From positions 53,367 to 117,366 of the forward strand of contig JACVZY010000118.1 in NCBI GenBank assembly GCA_014654705.1: a DNA stretch of 64,000 bases, read 5' to 3'. This DNA is from Ignavibacteria bacterium (GTDB lineage: Bacteria > Bacteroidota > Ignavibacteria > Kapaibacteriales > UBA4661). Shown here in pieces: positions 27,364-35,136 of this stretch. The notes below the pieces were generated by a model, which worked only from the letters and a program-made list of their open reading frames with translations, did not search any database and was not told the DNA's origin. The position numbers and the translations under genes were made by a program. Position 1 is the first letter of the stretch. Each line of letters opens with the position of its first letter.

Positions 27364-28029
27364 CTACACCTTCTGCGCCTCGCGTAACCATTCAACAAGC
27401 GGGTACATTGCCTCAAAGTGTCGTACCAGCTCTTGTTCCAGCGTGTCGTCGTCCTTCGGTTTCCAGCGTTGAGTGTGATTGACGATGTAGCTTTTGAGTT
27501 TGATAAGGTCGGGATGTGGCACGTCGTCTTCGTAGCCTTTGGGGAGGCGTGTCAGTGTATTGGAGCGGTCGAGGTCGCCGAAAACGGTTTTGAAGGTTTT
27601 GCCCACAAGCACTGATTCTATGCGGTCGGGGTGCTCGGCAATATACGCGCGGATAGCGGCAAGTTGGTCTTTTTCCGGCATCCACATTCCGCCACCGATA
27701 AACATTTCTCCTGTGTAATCGAGTTGCATATAATATGCCGGACCTAGTGTCTTCCTTCCTTCAGAACCGATGACCATCGAAAAATTGGTCTTATAGGGCT
27801 TTTTGTCTTGTGCAAACCGAATGTCGCGGTTGATGCGGAATACGCACTGTTTCGGCTCGACGTTTTGAACAGTGCTATCAAAACCTGCTACGCCTACAAT
27901 CACAGATTCAATCAGTTCCAGCCAATCCTTGCGGAGCGCTTCGTAACGGTCTCTGTTGGCATCGAACCACGCTTTTTCGTTATTGGCGGCAAGTTCGTTG
28001 AGAAAGGCGGTTAGGGCTTTGGTATTCAT
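27364..28029 (-). CDS. DUF2461 (TIGR02453) family protein
   Basis: The 221-residue product matches the DUF2461 pattern: FLNELAANNEKAWFDANRDRY at the N-terminus (family hallmark NNxxxWFxxNR), FRINRDIRFAQDKKPYKTNF in the middle, then YYMQLDY and GGGMWMP. Function is unknown. It is a soluble protein encoded downstream of the encapsulin cargo gene, with a strong hairpin in between. Confidence 0.9.
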   Translation of the reverse strand: MNTKALTAFLNELAANNEKAWFDANRDRYEALRKDWLELIESVIVGVAGFDSTVQNVEPKQCVFRINRDIRFAQDKKPYKTNFSMVIGSEGRKTLGPAYYMQLDYTGEMFIGGGMWMPEKDQLAAIRAYIAEHPDRIESVLVGKTFKTVFGDLDRSNTLTRLPKGYEDDVPHPDLIKLKSYIVNHTQRWKPKDDDTLEQELVRHFEAMYPLVEWLREAQKV

Positions 28030-28123
28030 AGGTGTTGTGCAGAAAATGGTAGAAGTATTTTCTGCACAAATTAGTGTTTTTGCAGCGTACAGGCAAGGAA
28101 GAATCCACCAAGCCGGAAACAGT

Positions 28124-28162
28124 AACGGCGAAGCGCACGGGAATACCGCACACTTCGCCGTT
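28124..28162 (-). other. Strong stem-loop between cargo gene and DUF2461 gene
   Basis: Ten perfect base pairs (AACGGCGAAG / CTTCGCCGTT), extended by a partly paired inner helix. No U-run follows, so it is not a standard terminator. It may protect the 3' end of the cysteine desulfurase mRNA or shape the leader of the DUF2461 mRNA. Confidence 0.5.
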
Positions 28163-28211
28163 ATTCAAAATATGACTTCAGCACTTACAATTCAACACCC
28201 AGAAGTGGTAT

Positions 28212-30389
28212 TTACACCAACCCCGAACTGCGTCCATTCTTCAAGTTCCACACAGTTGCGGCGAGGCAGTCAATTTCCTCAAACGTGTTGTAGAACGCCA
28301 GCGACGGACGCACGGTGCTTTCCAGCCCAAAGCGCCGCAGAATAGGCTGTGCGCAGTGATGACCAGAGCGCACGGCGATACCTTCTTTGTTCAGCGCCGC
28401 GCCGACTTCTTCGGTGGTGTATCCGTCCAGCACAAACGACAGAACGCTTGCCTTCTCGCGTGCCGTGCCGATGAGGTGAAGACCCGGAATGCGTTGCAGT
28501 GCTTCGGTGGCATAGACAAGCAATTCGTGTTCGTAGCGCGTGATATTCGCCATGCCGATTCTGTCCAAATAATCAATCGCTGCGCCAAGTCCCACCGCAT
28601 CGGCAATGCTTCCCGTTCCAGCTTCAAAGCGGGCTGCGGGCGGATGATAGACCGTTTTTTCAAACGTTACGTCCACAATCATATTGCCGCCGCCTTGCCA
28701 CGGGGGCATGGAGTTCAGCACCTCAGATTTGCCATAGACAACGCCGATGCCCGTTGGAGCAAAGACTTTATGCCCCGAAAATACGAAGAAATCGCAGTCA
28801 TAGAGCTGCATATCCACGCGCAAATGCGATACCGACTGCGCCCCGTCAATAAGTACCTTTGCGCCCTGCGCGTGAGCCATAGCCACCATTTCCTGCACGG
28901 GAGTAACGGTGCCGAGTGCGTTGGAAACGTGCGCGATGGACACAAGGCGGGTCTTCGAGTTCAGCAGCTTCTGGTATTCGTCCAGTCGGACTTGTCCGCT
29001 ATCGTCCACCGGTGCGACCCGCAGGCGTGCGCCTTTTTCGGCACAGAGCATTTGCCACGGAACGATGTTTGCATGATGTTCGAGGTGCGTGATGACGATT
29101 TCGTCGCCCTGCTGGATGTTTTGCCGTCCCCAGCTTTGCGCCACAAGGTTCACGCCTTCGGTCGCACCGCGCACGAAGATGATTTCTTGCGACGACGAAG
29201 CGTTTATGAATCGGCGTACTTTGTCCCGTGCGGCATCGTAAGCGTCACTTGCCCGTGCAGCCAGCGCGTGTGCGGCGCGGTGAACATTCGAGTTTTCGTG
29301 TTCGTAGTAATACGACAAGCGATCAATGACTGCTTTCGGCTTTTGCGTCGTGGCAGCATTGTCAAGCCATATAAGTGGGCGACCGTTCACACGCTCTTGC
29401 AAAATCGGGAAATCACGCCGAATAGCATTCACATCAAATCCCACCGACGAAATTTCTCCAACGACCGACGGAACATGATGCGCAGCGCCAAAGGGGATGA
29501 GCGTTGGCGAAAAATCTAGCCCTGCAATGCTGCGCGTTTCGTTGGCAAACGGAATATGGCTTGCTTGCACGGGCGATGACGACGCGCCCGGAAGTTGCGG
29601 CAGAGAAGCAGGTGTGGAGGGCACTTGCGGCAATGCCACACCCGACGCGCCCGGAAGCACGGACACAAAGGATTTTACATCGGTTTCGGTCGGGATTTTC
29701 ACCGTTGAAGGCAGCGCCGACGTTGGTGTAGCCGGAGGAGGCGCAATCGCAGCAGCTTCAAAAAGCGACCGTGCGTCCGTCAAAAATGAAAACGATGGCG
29801 CATCCGAAAGGCTCGCTGCCGAGAAGCCACCAGGGATGCCAGGCGATTGGGGAGCACCGCTCGGAAGACCAGTCGGTACACCGCTTGGCAAATGAGGTTG
29901 CGAGGGGCTGGGAACCTGACCAAAAGGCTGAGCACCGGAAACGTCGTGTGCAAGCGCTCGGAGATCCGCTTCGGTAACAGCGCCGCCGTTCTGCTGCACA
30001 GCATCGGGCGAAGTCGGAACAGAAGAAGCAGAAAGATTTGCGGCATTGGTCGGGGAAGTCGGAAATGGTACGGGTGCTGCCGACGGCACGAGTATAGACG
30101 TGGCGCCCATTGGTGCTGCGGGCGGATTGAGTGCAGAAACGCCCGTCGCACTTGCCGGAAACGAAGGCGGCTGCCGTGAAGCAAACGACGCTGCTGCGGC
30201 ATCATTCGGCAGACCGTTTGGCACACCATCAGGTATGCCGCCCGATACACTAGCTAAGTCTTGATACCTGCCGAAGAACTCATTCGCCAAGCGCGTTAGC
30301 AACGCTGGGTCGGGCAAGCCCGCCGCATGAGCGTTAGAAGCGCCCGTTACATCGGACTCAGTAAGGTTGGGAAAATCTGGATTTGTCAT
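28212..30389 (-). CDS. Encapsulin cargo cysteine desulfurase (SufS-like) with long disordered N-terminus
   Basis: ATG 30389 gives 725 residues (the frame extends to a TTG at 30407). Residues about 317-725 are a complete type II cysteine desulfurase: WLDNAATTQKP (341-351), PLP-binding Lys541 in FSGHKVF, and catalytic Cys679 in RSGHHCAQP. The first 316 residues are a Pro/Ser/Ala/Gly-rich disordered region with short conserved-looking helical motifs such as GLPDPALLTRLANEFF (24-39). Such extensions target the enzyme into Family 2A encapsulins, and the shell gene is directly upstream. It should release sulfur from cysteine inside the compartment. Confidence 0.93.
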   Translation of the reverse strand: MTNPDFPNLTESDVTGASNAHAAGLPDPALLTRLANEFFGRYQDLASVSGGIPDGVPNGLPNDAAAASFASRQPPSFPASATGVSALNPPAAPMGATSILVPSAAPVPFPTSPTNAANLSASSVPTSPDAVQQNGGAVTEADLRALAHDVSGAQPFGQVPSPSQPHLPSGVPTGLPSGAPQSPGIPGGFSAASLSDAPSFSFLTDARSLFEAAAIAPPPATPTSALPSTVKIPTETDVKSFVSVLPGASGVALPQVPSTPASLPQLPGASSSPVQASHIPFANETRSIAGLDFSPTLIPFGAAHHVPSVVGEISSVGFDVNAIRRDFPILQERVNGRPLIWLDNAATTQKPKAVIDRLSYYYEHENSNVHRAAHALAARASDAYDAARDKVRRFINASSSQEIIFVRGATEGVNLVAQSWGRQNIQQGDEIVITHLEHHANIVPWQMLCAEKGARLRVAPVDDSGQVRLDEYQKLLNSKTRLVSIAHVSNALGTVTPVQEMVAMAHAQGAKVLIDGAQSVSHLRVDMQLYDCDFFVFSGHKVFAPTGIGVVYGKSEVLNSMPPWQGGGNMIVDVTFEKTVYHPPAARFEAGTGSIADAVGLGAAIDYLDRIGMANITRYEHELLVYATEALQRIPGLHLIGTAREKASVLSFVLDGYTTEEVGAALNKEGIAVRSGHHCAQPILRRFGLESTVRPSLAFYNTFEEIDCLAATVWNLKNGRSSGLV

Positions 30390-30423
30390 ATTTGTAGGGA
30401 TTGGCAAAACAATAAAGTTGTGG

Positions 30424-30480
30424 AGTGCAAACGCTGGAAGGTTTGCACTATCAATAGTCTATGCGAACTTGCGATTCGCA
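30424..30480 (-). other. Two stem-loops between encapsulin shell and cargo genes
   Basis: AGTGCAAAC / GTTTGCACT (30424-30449, 9 bp perfect, loop 8) and TGCGAA / TTCGCA (30462-30480, 6 bp, loop 7) fill the shell-cargo intergenic region. No U-run follows them. They could act as mRNA stabilisers or processing sites giving more shell than cargo protein. Confidence 0.55.
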
Positions 30481-30512
30481 CGCCAACTTAATACACTATT
30501 TTTGAACAATCC

Positions 30513-31466
30513 TTAGTATTTGTATTCGTGGTAATTGCCAACTTCTACATCGTCCAGTGCGGCGATTGCATCGTCGGTCAGCACAGCTGCGGAGCAGTAG
30601 AGTGACACCAGATAGGACGCAACGGCGTTATTGTCCAAGCCCATGAAACGCACCGACAAGCCCGGCGTTTGCTCGCCCGGAAGTCCCGGCTGGTACAAGC
30701 CCACAACGCCTTGTTTTTTCTCACCAACGCGCAGAAGCAGAATGCTCGTTTTGCCTTTTGCACCAACGGCAGGATTGGATTTGCCATCCACGAGGAGCTT
30801 GTCTGTCGGCACAAGCGGAATGCCTCGCCACGTCAGAAGCGGTGTACCGAACAGCGTTACGGTTGGCGGCGGAACGCCACGGCGGGTACATTCGCGCTCA
30901 AAAGCAGCAATAGCACGGGGATGCGCCAAAAAGAACGACGGCTCTTTCCAGACTTTGGAAATCAAATCATCCAAATCATCCGGCGTTGGTGAGCCTTTGC
31001 GGGTTTTGAGGCGCTGCGAAGCGGGAACGTTGTGGAGCAAACCGTAATCGCTGTTATTGATAAGTTCATGCTCTTGGCGCTCTTTTACGGTTTCGACAGT
31101 CAGGCGGAGCTGCTCTTTGATTTGGTCGAAAGGATTGCTGAAAAGGTCGGAAATGCGAGTGTGAATGGTCAAGGCGGAGGAAATCGAATTGAGTACGTAT
31201 TCACGCGGCTTGGTGTCGTAAGGGACGAATGTATCAGGAAGTGGTTTTGCTTCTTCTTGTCCGCAAACAACCTCGACGGATTGCTCGTTTACAACGCGGT
31301 TCAGGCGTAAAACGCCTGATTCAAGCGGTTTCCAATCCAAAAGCCGTACGAGCCAGCGCGGAGTGATTGCGCCGTATTGCGGTGCGGTTTTGGTAATGTT
31401 GGCAAGTTGGTACGCGGCTTGTTCTCCCAGAGAATGAAGCTGCACTTTTTCGTTTGTTTTAGCCAT
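30513..31466 (-). CDS. Family 2A encapsulin shell protein (SrpI-like)
   Basis: The 317-residue protein is similar throughout to the Synechococcus SrpI shell protein, as recalled from the family: QLANITKTAPQYGAITPRWL at residues 21-40, then PREYVLNSISSALTIHTRIS, QLRLTVETVKERQEHELIN, KVWKEPSFFLAHPRAIAAF, GVPPPTV, and the C-terminus LDDVEVGNYHEYKY. It adopts the HK97 capsid fold and should assemble into an icosahedral protein shell. It is followed by its cysteine desulfurase cargo gene. In known systems this compartment takes part in sulfur metabolism and storage. Confidence 0.95.
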   Translation of the reverse strand: MAKTNEKVQLHSLGEQAAYQLANITKTAPQYGAITPRWLVRLLDWKPLESGVLRLNRVVNEQSVEVVCGQEEAKPLPDTFVPYDTKPREYVLNSISSALTIHTRISDLFSNPFDQIKEQLRLTVETVKERQEHELINNSDYGLLHNVPASQRLKTRKGSPTPDDLDDLISKVWKEPSFFLAHPRAIAAFERECTRRGVPPPTVTLFGTPLLTWRGIPLVPTDKLLVDGKSNPAVGAKGKTSILLLRVGEKKQGVVGLYQPGLPGEQTPGLSVRFMGLDNNAVASYLVSLYCSAAVLTDDAIAALDDVEVGNYHEYKY

Positions 31467-31566
31467 AGTGGGTAAGGAATTTGAAGTAAAAAAAATGGTT
31501 TAAAAATCGTGTACTCTCTGAAATTTCACGACTGAACATGGTGAATTTGAGGTTTTACGCACTGCT

Positions 31567-32757
31567 TTAGGCACTCGCCGAAGCGGTAATTGCTTGCTCA
31601 ATATCCCGCGTAATATCGTCCAGATGCTCCAATCCGACCGATACGCGAATCAGTCCCGGCGTGATGCCGACCGTTTGGCGCTCTTCTTCCTTGAGTTTGG
31701 AGTGGGTCGTGCTGGCGGGATGCGTCGCAATGGTGCGCGTGTCACCCAGATTGGCGGTATGCGACAGCATTTGGAGCGCATTCAGAAAGCGCCGTCCTTG
31801 GTCAATGCCACCTTTGAGTTCAAAGGTAATCACACCGCCGCCCAAACGCATTTGCCGCCGCGCCAAGTCGTACTGCGGGTGCGAGGGCAAAAAAGGGTAT
31901 TTGACGTAAGCGATGTGGGGATTTGATTGGAGGCGTTCGGCAAGTGCAAGGGCGCTTTGGCAGTGGCGTTCCATGCGTACGGCAAGCGTTTCGAGGCTTT
32001 TGGAAAGAATCCAGCCGTTGAAAGGACTCATGGAAGGTCCCGTGTGCCGCGCAAAGAAGCGCACTTCCTTGATGAGGTCTGCTCGCCCCAGCACCGCGCC
32101 GCCGATAGCGCGACCTTGTCCGTCAATGAATTTGGTGGCGGAATGCGTCACCAAGTCCGCGCCGTACTTGGCGGGAGTCTGCAAATACGGCGTTGCGAAG
32201 CAATTATCGACATTCAAAATGATGTTGTGTTTGCGGGCAAGTTTTCCCAGCCACTCAAGGTCAATGATGTCCAGAGCAGGATTGGAGGGCGTTTCGACGA
32301 ATATCATTTTGGTATTTGGCTGAATAAGCGCTTCCCATTCGTCCGGCTTGGCAATGTCGGCGTATGAGCTAGTGATGCCCCAGCGTGGCAGCAGCGTCGT
32401 CAAAATCTGGTGTGTGGAGCCAAAAAGCGAACGCGAAGCAAGCACATGGTCGCCACTCCGAAGAAATGCCGCCAGACTCGTCCACATCGCTGCCATGCCG
32501 GAAGCAGTCGCAATGCCGTCTTCGGTACCTTCCAGAGCGCAGAGCTTTTCGATAAATTCGCTGTTATTCGGGTTGGAGAAGCGCGTGTAGATATTGCCCG
32601 GAATTTCATCGGCAAACATCGCCCGTGCTTGCTCGGCATCTTCAAAGACGAAGCTGGAAGTGAAATAAATCGGGACAGAATGTTCACGCTCGGCTCGTTC
32701 ATTCTGAAGCCGAATAGCGTTGGTTTCAAAGTTATCGAATGGGATTGAATGAGGCAT
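31567..32757 (-). CDS. metZ: O-succinylhomoserine sulfhydrylase / Cys-Met metabolism PLP enzyme
   Basis: ATG 32757 gives 396 residues; the longer frame starts with TTG inside a terminator. It is a PLP fold type I enzyme of the Cys/Met family. The N-terminal FVFEDAEQARAMFADE and YTRFSNPNN are typical, and the PLP lysine lies in THSATKFIDGQGR, the form seen in O-succinylhomoserine sulfhydrylase. It makes homocysteine from O-succinylhomoserine and sulfide. It lies 100 bases upstream of the shell gene on the same strand, so it may supply or use sulfide linked to the compartment. Methionine gamma-lyase is a less likely alternative. Confidence 0.85.
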   Translation of the reverse strand: MPHSIPFDNFETNAIRLQNERAEREHSVPIYFTSSFVFEDAEQARAMFADEIPGNIYTRFSNPNNSEFIEKLCALEGTEDGIATASGMAAMWTSLAAFLRSGDHVLASRSLFGSTHQILTTLLPRWGITSSYADIAKPDEWEALIQPNTKMIFVETPSNPALDIIDLEWLGKLARKHNIILNVDNCFATPYLQTPAKYGADLVTHSATKFIDGQGRAIGGAVLGRADLIKEVRFFARHTGPSMSPFNGWILSKSLETLAVRMERHCQSALALAERLQSNPHIAYVKYPFLPSHPQYDLARRQMRLGGGVITFELKGGIDQGRRFLNALQMLSHTANLGDTRTIATHPASTTHSKLKEEERQTVGITPGLIRVSVGLEHLDDITRDIEQAITASASA

Positions 32758-32790
32758 ACACACAACAAAAAATGATGGTTTGGTTGATGA

Positions 32791-32832
32791 AAAGGGCTTT
32801 TCCAAACGAATTTGAGTTTGGAAAAGCCCTTT
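32791..32832 (-). terminator. Intrinsic terminator after the rhodanese gene
   Basis: A 17-bp perfect inverted repeat (AAAGGGCTTTTCCAAAC / its complement) with an 8-base loop lies just after the rhodanese stop and before the metZ start. The minus-strand product ends in CCCTTTTC. It separates rhodanese transcription from metZ. Confidence 0.85.
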
Positions 32833-32843
32833 GGGTTGATGAG

Positions 32844-33170
32844 TTAGTATTTTGTCAGCGAAGGGTCAATCTCATCGGAGTAGGCAAGAATACCGCCTTT
32901 AAGGTTGTAGAGATTTTGAAAACCAAAATCGCGTTGGAGCGTGAGAGCGGCATCACCACTGCGTTTGCCGCTTCGACAGTAGATGATGACCTGTTTATTG
33001 CGGTCGAATTTATCGGCGTTTTGGGTAATCGTGCCAAGTGGAATATTTTCGCCACCGATTGTTGCAATATCGCGTTCATGCGGTTCACGGACATCAATAA
33101 GTTGGAAATCGCTGTTGGAATCGAAAAGCGATTTGAGTTCGTTGACTGAAATTTCTTTGATTGCGCTCAT
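32844..33170 (-). CDS. Single-domain rhodanese
   Basis: ATG 33170 (AAGG upstream) gives 108 residues; the upstream extension lacks support. The rhodanese pattern is clear: LIDVREPHERD near residue 30 and active-site Cys in IIYCRSGKRSG near residue 72. It is cytoplasmic and would carry persulfide sulfur. Its place in the encapsulin sulfur locus fits transfer of sulfur from the desulfurase; rhodaneses are recurrent neighbours of Family 2A encapsulins. Confidence 0.93.
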   Translation of the reverse strand: MSAIKEISVNELKSLFDSNSDFQLIDVREPHERDIATIGGENIPLGTITQNADKFDRNKQVIIYCRSGKRSGDAALTLQRDFGFQNLYNLKGGILAYSDEIDPSLTKY

Positions 33171-33340
33171 GGTAACACCTTCTGAGAAAAAGATTGAAAG
33201 AAAAAGATAATAATAGCTTGAGTTCAAGGAGTCAAACAATTGTGAATACAGGCGTCATACAAGTAATATTGATGCTGCAAATATTCGCATATTCAGGGAA
33301 ATAAACAACTCAGATGACGCAGCACAGACAAGAAAAAATA

Positions 33341-33368
33341 CCGGACGGGTATAGGAGATCCCGCCCGG
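33341..33368 (-). terminator. Intrinsic terminator after the DUF4395 gene
   Basis: CCGGACGGG / CCCGCCCGG (one mismatch, loop 10) followed on the minus strand by TATTTTTTC. It ends the peroxiredoxin-DUF4395 transcript and separates it from the rhodanese gene. Confidence 0.88.
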
Positions 33369-33388
33369 AGAGTCTGTGTGTGTATAAG

Positions 33389-33880
33389 TTATGAGTCCCC
33401 TAGAAACTTGTATTTATGCAATTTGAATTGGTAGTACAACACGCAGCCCACGCAGTAACCCGCCAATGCTGCAATACTTGCCGCGATAATTAAGCCCACA
33501 AACACCCATCCCACAAGTGGTGTGCGCGTTACCCAAAATGCTACTTGTGCCGCCCCCAGCAGCCCAACAACAATCAGGTTGTTAAAGCGGATAAGCCGAG
33601 CATCCTCCAGAGGCACTGCGGGATTAGCTGCGATGCGCTTTCCAAAGATGATGCGCCCAAGACGACCAAGGACATTCCACCGCGCACCGCCCGCGACGCC
33701 AAGCGTGACGATGAGTAGCAAAGCCGAAGTAATAATCGGCTGCTGCAAAGCAAGCGCGGTTGCCAGCGCCACAACATAGATTGCGCGGCTAAAATTGACA
33801 ACGGGGAGCGGAATGTCTAATGGGCGGTTGTTCCGCGAAGACTGAGAAGCAGAAGGCTGGGAAGCAGGTTGTGATGACAT
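33389..33880 (-). CDS. DUF4395 membrane protein
   Basis: A 163-residue protein with a polar Ser/Gln-rich N-terminus (residues 1-25) and four hydrophobic segments. The last contains the DUF4395 hallmark GYCVGCVLYYQF, a CxxC in or near the membrane. DUF4395 proteins are often encoded beside thioredoxins, rhodaneses and other thiol genes, so a role in thiol redox or sulfur transport is plausible. It is in one transcript with the peroxiredoxin upstream (74-base gap). Confidence 0.82.
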   Translation of the reverse strand: MSSQPASQPSASQSSRNNRPLDIPLPVVNFSRAIYVVALATALALQQPIITSALLLIVTLGVAGGARWNVLGRLGRIIFGKRIAANPAVPLEDARLIRFNNLIVVGLLGAAQVAFWVTRTPLVGWVFVGLIIAASIAALAGYCVGCVLYYQFKLHKYKFLGDS

Positions 33881-33954
33881 AAAAAACTCTCTGAATGAAA
33901 AAGAAGGTAAAATGCGGTTGTACTACCGTTGAAAGATAAATGAACAATAAAAGC

Positions 33955-34638
33955 TTATAGGTTTGGCTGAGGTGTAATGCGCAAATACGGTTTCAGGTAG
34001 GTAGCGCCTTTGGGGAAGCGTGTGGGCACGTCAGCATCAGCGACAGCCGGCACAATCACTACATCATCGCCGTGCTGCCAGTTGGCAGGCGTTGCTACGC
34101 CATAGTTGGCGGTAAGCTGAAGTGAGTCAATAGCGCGGAGAATCTCGAGGAAATTTCTGCCCGTAGAAGCCGGATAGTTAATCGTGAGCTTTATTTTTTT
34201 GTCCGGTCCAATCACGAACACTGAGCGGACGGTTGCGTTCTCCGACGCATTGGGATGAATCATGCCGTAGAGCAGCGCAATGCGCTTGTCTGGGTCGGCA
34301 ATGAGCGGGAAATTAACGGTAGTGTGCTGTGTTTCGTTGATGTCGTTAATCCACGAGATGTGCTTCTCAAGCGGGTCAACACTGAGTGCAATAATTTTCA
34401 CATTGCGTGCATCGAATTGGTTTTTGTATTTTGCTGTGGTGCCGAGTTCGGTGGTGCAGACGGGCGTGTAGTCGGCGGGGTGCGAAAAAAGAACGCCCCA
34501 GCTATCACCTAGCCAAGCGTGGAAGTCAATCGGACCCTGCGTGGTCTCGGCGGTGAAGTTTGGTGCTGTGTCGCCCAAACGGAGAATAACGTTTGGAATT
34601 GCTGTGTTGGTGGCGGGTTGTGCTGTTTGTGTGCTCAT
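33955..34638 (-). CDS. 1-Cys peroxiredoxin (Prx6 type)
   Basis: ATG 34638 has GGAG nine bases upstream; the TTG at 34653 is rejected. The 227-residue product has the peroxidatic Cys in SHPADYTPVCTTELG near residue 53, the Prx6-type pattern, and a long C-terminal domain including YPASTGRNFLEILRAIDSLQ and PKGATYLKPYLR. No resolving Cys is visible. It reduces peroxides with external thiols. Its expression is probably controlled by the leader peptide/terminator just upstream, which ties it to sulfur amino-acid supply. Confidence 0.93.
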   Translation of the reverse strand: MSTQTAQPATNTAIPNVILRLGDTAPNFTAETTQGPIDFHAWLGDSWGVLFSHPADYTPVCTTELGTTAKYKNQFDARNVKIIALSVDPLEKHISWINDINETQHTTVNFPLIADPDKRIALLYGMIHPNASENATVRSVFVIGPDKKIKLTINYPASTGRNFLEILRAIDSLQLTANYGVATPANWQHGDDVVIVPAVADADVPTRFPKGATYLKPYLRITPQPNL

Positions 34639-34687
34639 GCGAGAATACTCCAAAAAATGAAAAAATGTGAAAAAAATATCAACAAAA

Positions 34688-34716
34688 AAGCCATTCTCCG
34701 TGAAGGGGAATGGCTT
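34688..34716 (-). terminator. Attenuator terminator before the peroxiredoxin gene
   Basis: A 9-bp perfect stem (AAGCCATTC / GAATGGCTT), extended inward by two more pairs after a mismatch, followed on the minus strand by TTTTTTG. It lies 26 bases after the leader-peptide stop and about 50 bases before the peroxiredoxin start. It must be read through for the peroxiredoxin and DUF4395 genes to be expressed from an upstream promoter. The 3' arm GAGAATG is repeated exactly at the end of the leader reading frame (34751-34757), which allows a competing hairpin. Confidence 0.8.
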
Positions 34717-34741
34717 GTAATCTGATTCGTAGTCTTGTTCG

Positions 34742-34867
34742 TTACAACAACATTCTCACCTTCATTGGAGGTATATAGCAGCACATCATCATGCCACACA
34801 TTTGGGGCATCATGCAAGCGTTCATCATCGAACAGAATACGGCGCTATGAGAAGTGAGAACGGTCAT
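34742..34867 (-). CDS. Met/Cys-rich leader peptide (probable attenuator)
   Basis: A 41-residue frame from ATG 34867 (also open from ATG 34936, 64 residues). Between residues 14 and 40 it has 10 Met and 4 Cys, including CMMPQMCGMMMCC. It has no resemblance to a folded protein. The frame ends just before an intrinsic terminator and the peroxiredoxin gene, as in trp/his-type leader peptides. Its last codons (GTG AGA ATG) carry a copy of the terminator's 3' arm, so ribosome position could decide between terminator and alternative pairing. Function is inferred from composition and layout; no good Shine-Dalgarno is visible. Confidence 0.6.
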   Translation of the reverse strand: MTVLTSHSAVFCSMMNACMMPQMCGMMMCCYIPPMKVRMLL

Positions 34868-35136
34868 TAAGGGTATTGAGGTTTTTCGTTGAAGTGCAAT
34901 GTAAAAATGTAATTGTGCTGTATTGCAAATCGTCATTGGTTGTTTTTTTGACGTGTTGCAATGTAAATGATTCAGAATGGAAAAGCAAATTTTTCTCTAG
35001 TAACTCGTTCCAAAAGCGCATGAATCCTTTCGTTTTTTACGCTCGTTTTTTATGATGAAGTTTTGTAGTTTGTGAAAAATTGTCCACTTCACTTTTCACG
35101 CTGTCTCACAACCAAGACAGAAAGGAACTTGCTGAT

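Noticed and set aside
30513..31466. Prophage capsid protein
   Set aside because: No other phage gene is nearby, and the sequence follows the SrpI encapsulin with its cargo gene next to it.
34742..34936. Metal-binding Met/Cys-rich protein (copper chaperone type)
   Set aside because: Possible from composition, but it has no CxxC-type conserved layout, no signal peptide and a terminator plus thiol gene directly downstream; an attenuator leader explains the layout better.
34639..35136. SAM, cobalamin or other known riboswitch upstream of the peroxiredoxin
   Set aside because: No conserved riboswitch core could be recognised by eye; the leader frame and hairpin account for the region.
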